A stretch of DNA of 64,000 bases from NCBI RefSeq assembly GCF_014490035.1, contig NZ_CP061008.1, positions 5,270,001 to 5,334,000 of the forward strand, read 5' to 3'. Shown here in pieces: positions 63,335 through 64,000 of this stretch (its first letter is position 1; each line of letters begins with the position of its first letter). This DNA comes from Achromobacter xylosoxidans. Lineage in GTDB: Bacteria > Pseudomonadota > Gammaproteobacteria > Burkholderiales > Burkholderiaceae_B. The notes under the pieces were generated by a model. The model searched no databases, was not told the origin of the DNA, and saw only the letters and a program-made list of their open reading frames with translations. A program made the position numbers and the translations under genes.

Positions 63335-64000
63335 TCTCCTGAAACCCCTGCGCCTGCTGGCGGCGCTGGCCGCGCTGCTGCCCTTTGCTGCCGGCAACGC
63401 CGCGGAAACCAGCGCCGGCGGCCTGACGCTGGGACCCGCCGACAGCAGGAACGTATTGGTCGTGCATGCCTCCAACAGCGTGCAGGTGTTCCGCGGCGTG
63501 CTGGAAGACTTCAGCAGGTTCAACCCCGGCCTGCGCCTGGAGTACACCGAGCTGTCCACGCAGGAGCTGTATGCCGGGACGGTCTCCCGCGCCACGCCGG
63601 CGGCCACCACCCGGTCCGGGCCCGACATCGTCATCAGCAGCGCCATGGACCTGCAGACCAAGCTGGTCAACGACGGCTACGCGCAACCCCACATCTCGCC
63701 GGAGACCCGCGCCCTGCCGGCCTGGGCCAACTGGCGCGACGAGGTCTTCAGCATCGGCACCGATCCCATCGTCATGGTCTACAACACCCGCAAGCTCGCG
63801 CCCGCGCGGGCGCCGCGCACCCGGCGCGAGCTGCTGTCCCTGCTGCAGGCGCCGGACCAGCCCCTGGCCGGCGCCATCTCCACCTACGATGTCGAGGGCA
63901 GCGGCATCGGCTACCTGGCGGCCACGCAGGACACGCGGCTGGACAGCATGGCCGGCGCGCTGCTGGCCGAACTGGGCCGCAACCGCGTCGCCGTGCATGC
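63324..64000 (+). CDS. Periplasmic binding protein-like, 5' part
   Basis: The first 225 residues of a protein cut off by the window. A signal peptide (KLDLLKPLRLLAALAALLPF, cleavage near GNAAE) is followed by VVHASNSVQVFRGVLEDFSRFNPG and SGPDIVISSAMDLQTKLVNDGYA, the start of an iron- or sulfate-type extracellular binding protein. Such proteins are often coupled to TctDE-type kinases as accessory sensors. It overlaps the kinase gene by 11 bases, so the three form one operon. Confidence 0.75.
   Translation, partial: MKLDLLKPLRLLAALAALLPFAAGNAAETSAGGLTLGPADSRNVLVVHASNSVQVFRGVLEDFSRFNPGLRLEYTELSTQELYAGTVSRATPAATTRSGPDIVISSAMDLQTKLVNDGYAQPHISPETRALPAWANWRDEVFSIGTDPIVMVYNTRKLAPARAPRTRRELLSLLQAPDQPLAGAISTYDVEGSGIGYLAATQDTRLDSMAGALLAELGRNRVAVH

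Overview
The window is high-GC, densely coded DNA from a betaproteobacterium, most likely Alcaligenaceae (Achromobacter or Bordetella type). The evidence is the strong GC third-position bias, three orphan Bug-type tripartite tricarboxylate receptors (TctC) without TctAB partners, many solute-binding proteins with their own one-component regulators, and three efflux loci in 16 kb. This placement is inference from gene content. I see no rRNA, tRNA, insertion sequence, prophage or CRISPR array.

Layout. 1-16.1 kb is mostly efflux: the end of an outer-membrane efflux protein, a SufR-like Cys-rich regulator, a first RND system (outer-membrane, pump and adaptor genes, minus strand), a BetT choline transporter, a VOC protein, and a TetR gene divergent from a second complete RND system. 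16.1-26.5 kb holds small catabolic units: an IclR gene divergent from a TctC gene and two NodB-fold genes; a C45 acyltransferase with a peptide-binding protein; and a GntR-allA-puuE allantoin unit followed by TctC. 26.5-33.3 kb is a peptide/nickel-type ABC importer with a second binding protein, a GntR regulator and an alpha/beta hydrolase. 33.5-37.3 kb has a DUF808 protein, a DUF1272 protein and the divergent ytfE/norR nitric-oxide response pair.

37.3-54.0 kb is the most unusual part: a two-armed catabolic island around a LacI-type regulator (49.6 kb). The minus arm carries a binding protein, a HisD/HpsN-like dehydrogenase, an SDR, a zinc alcohol dehydrogenase, a complete Ssu/Tau-type ABC importer, a fused TPP-dependent E1, a VOC protein and a lipoyl E2 with an alpha/beta-hydrolase domain. 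The plus arm carries LacI, a YihU-like beta-hydroxyacid dehydrogenase that keeps the sulfonate-contact residues, two more permeases and another SDR. Together they look like import and stepwise oxidation of a small polyol sulfonate or a similar compound, feeding an oxidative decarboxylase. No desulfonating enzyme is visible, so the substrate remains a hypothesis.

54.0-64.0 kb contains a LysE-type exporter, a LysR gene divergent from a sulfatase and TctC pair, a RelE/Xre toxin-antitoxin module, a PhaB-like reductase with a CitMHS citrate transporter, and a TctDE-like two-component system overlapping a truncated periplasmic binding protein.

Regulatory sequence is legible in several places: a TTGGCGCCAA palindrome repeated before three units that appear to form one regulon; a perfect LacI operator; three GT-N7-AC NorR sites with a sigma-54 promoter; and palindromes at the GntR, IclR, LysR and toxin-antitoxin promoters.
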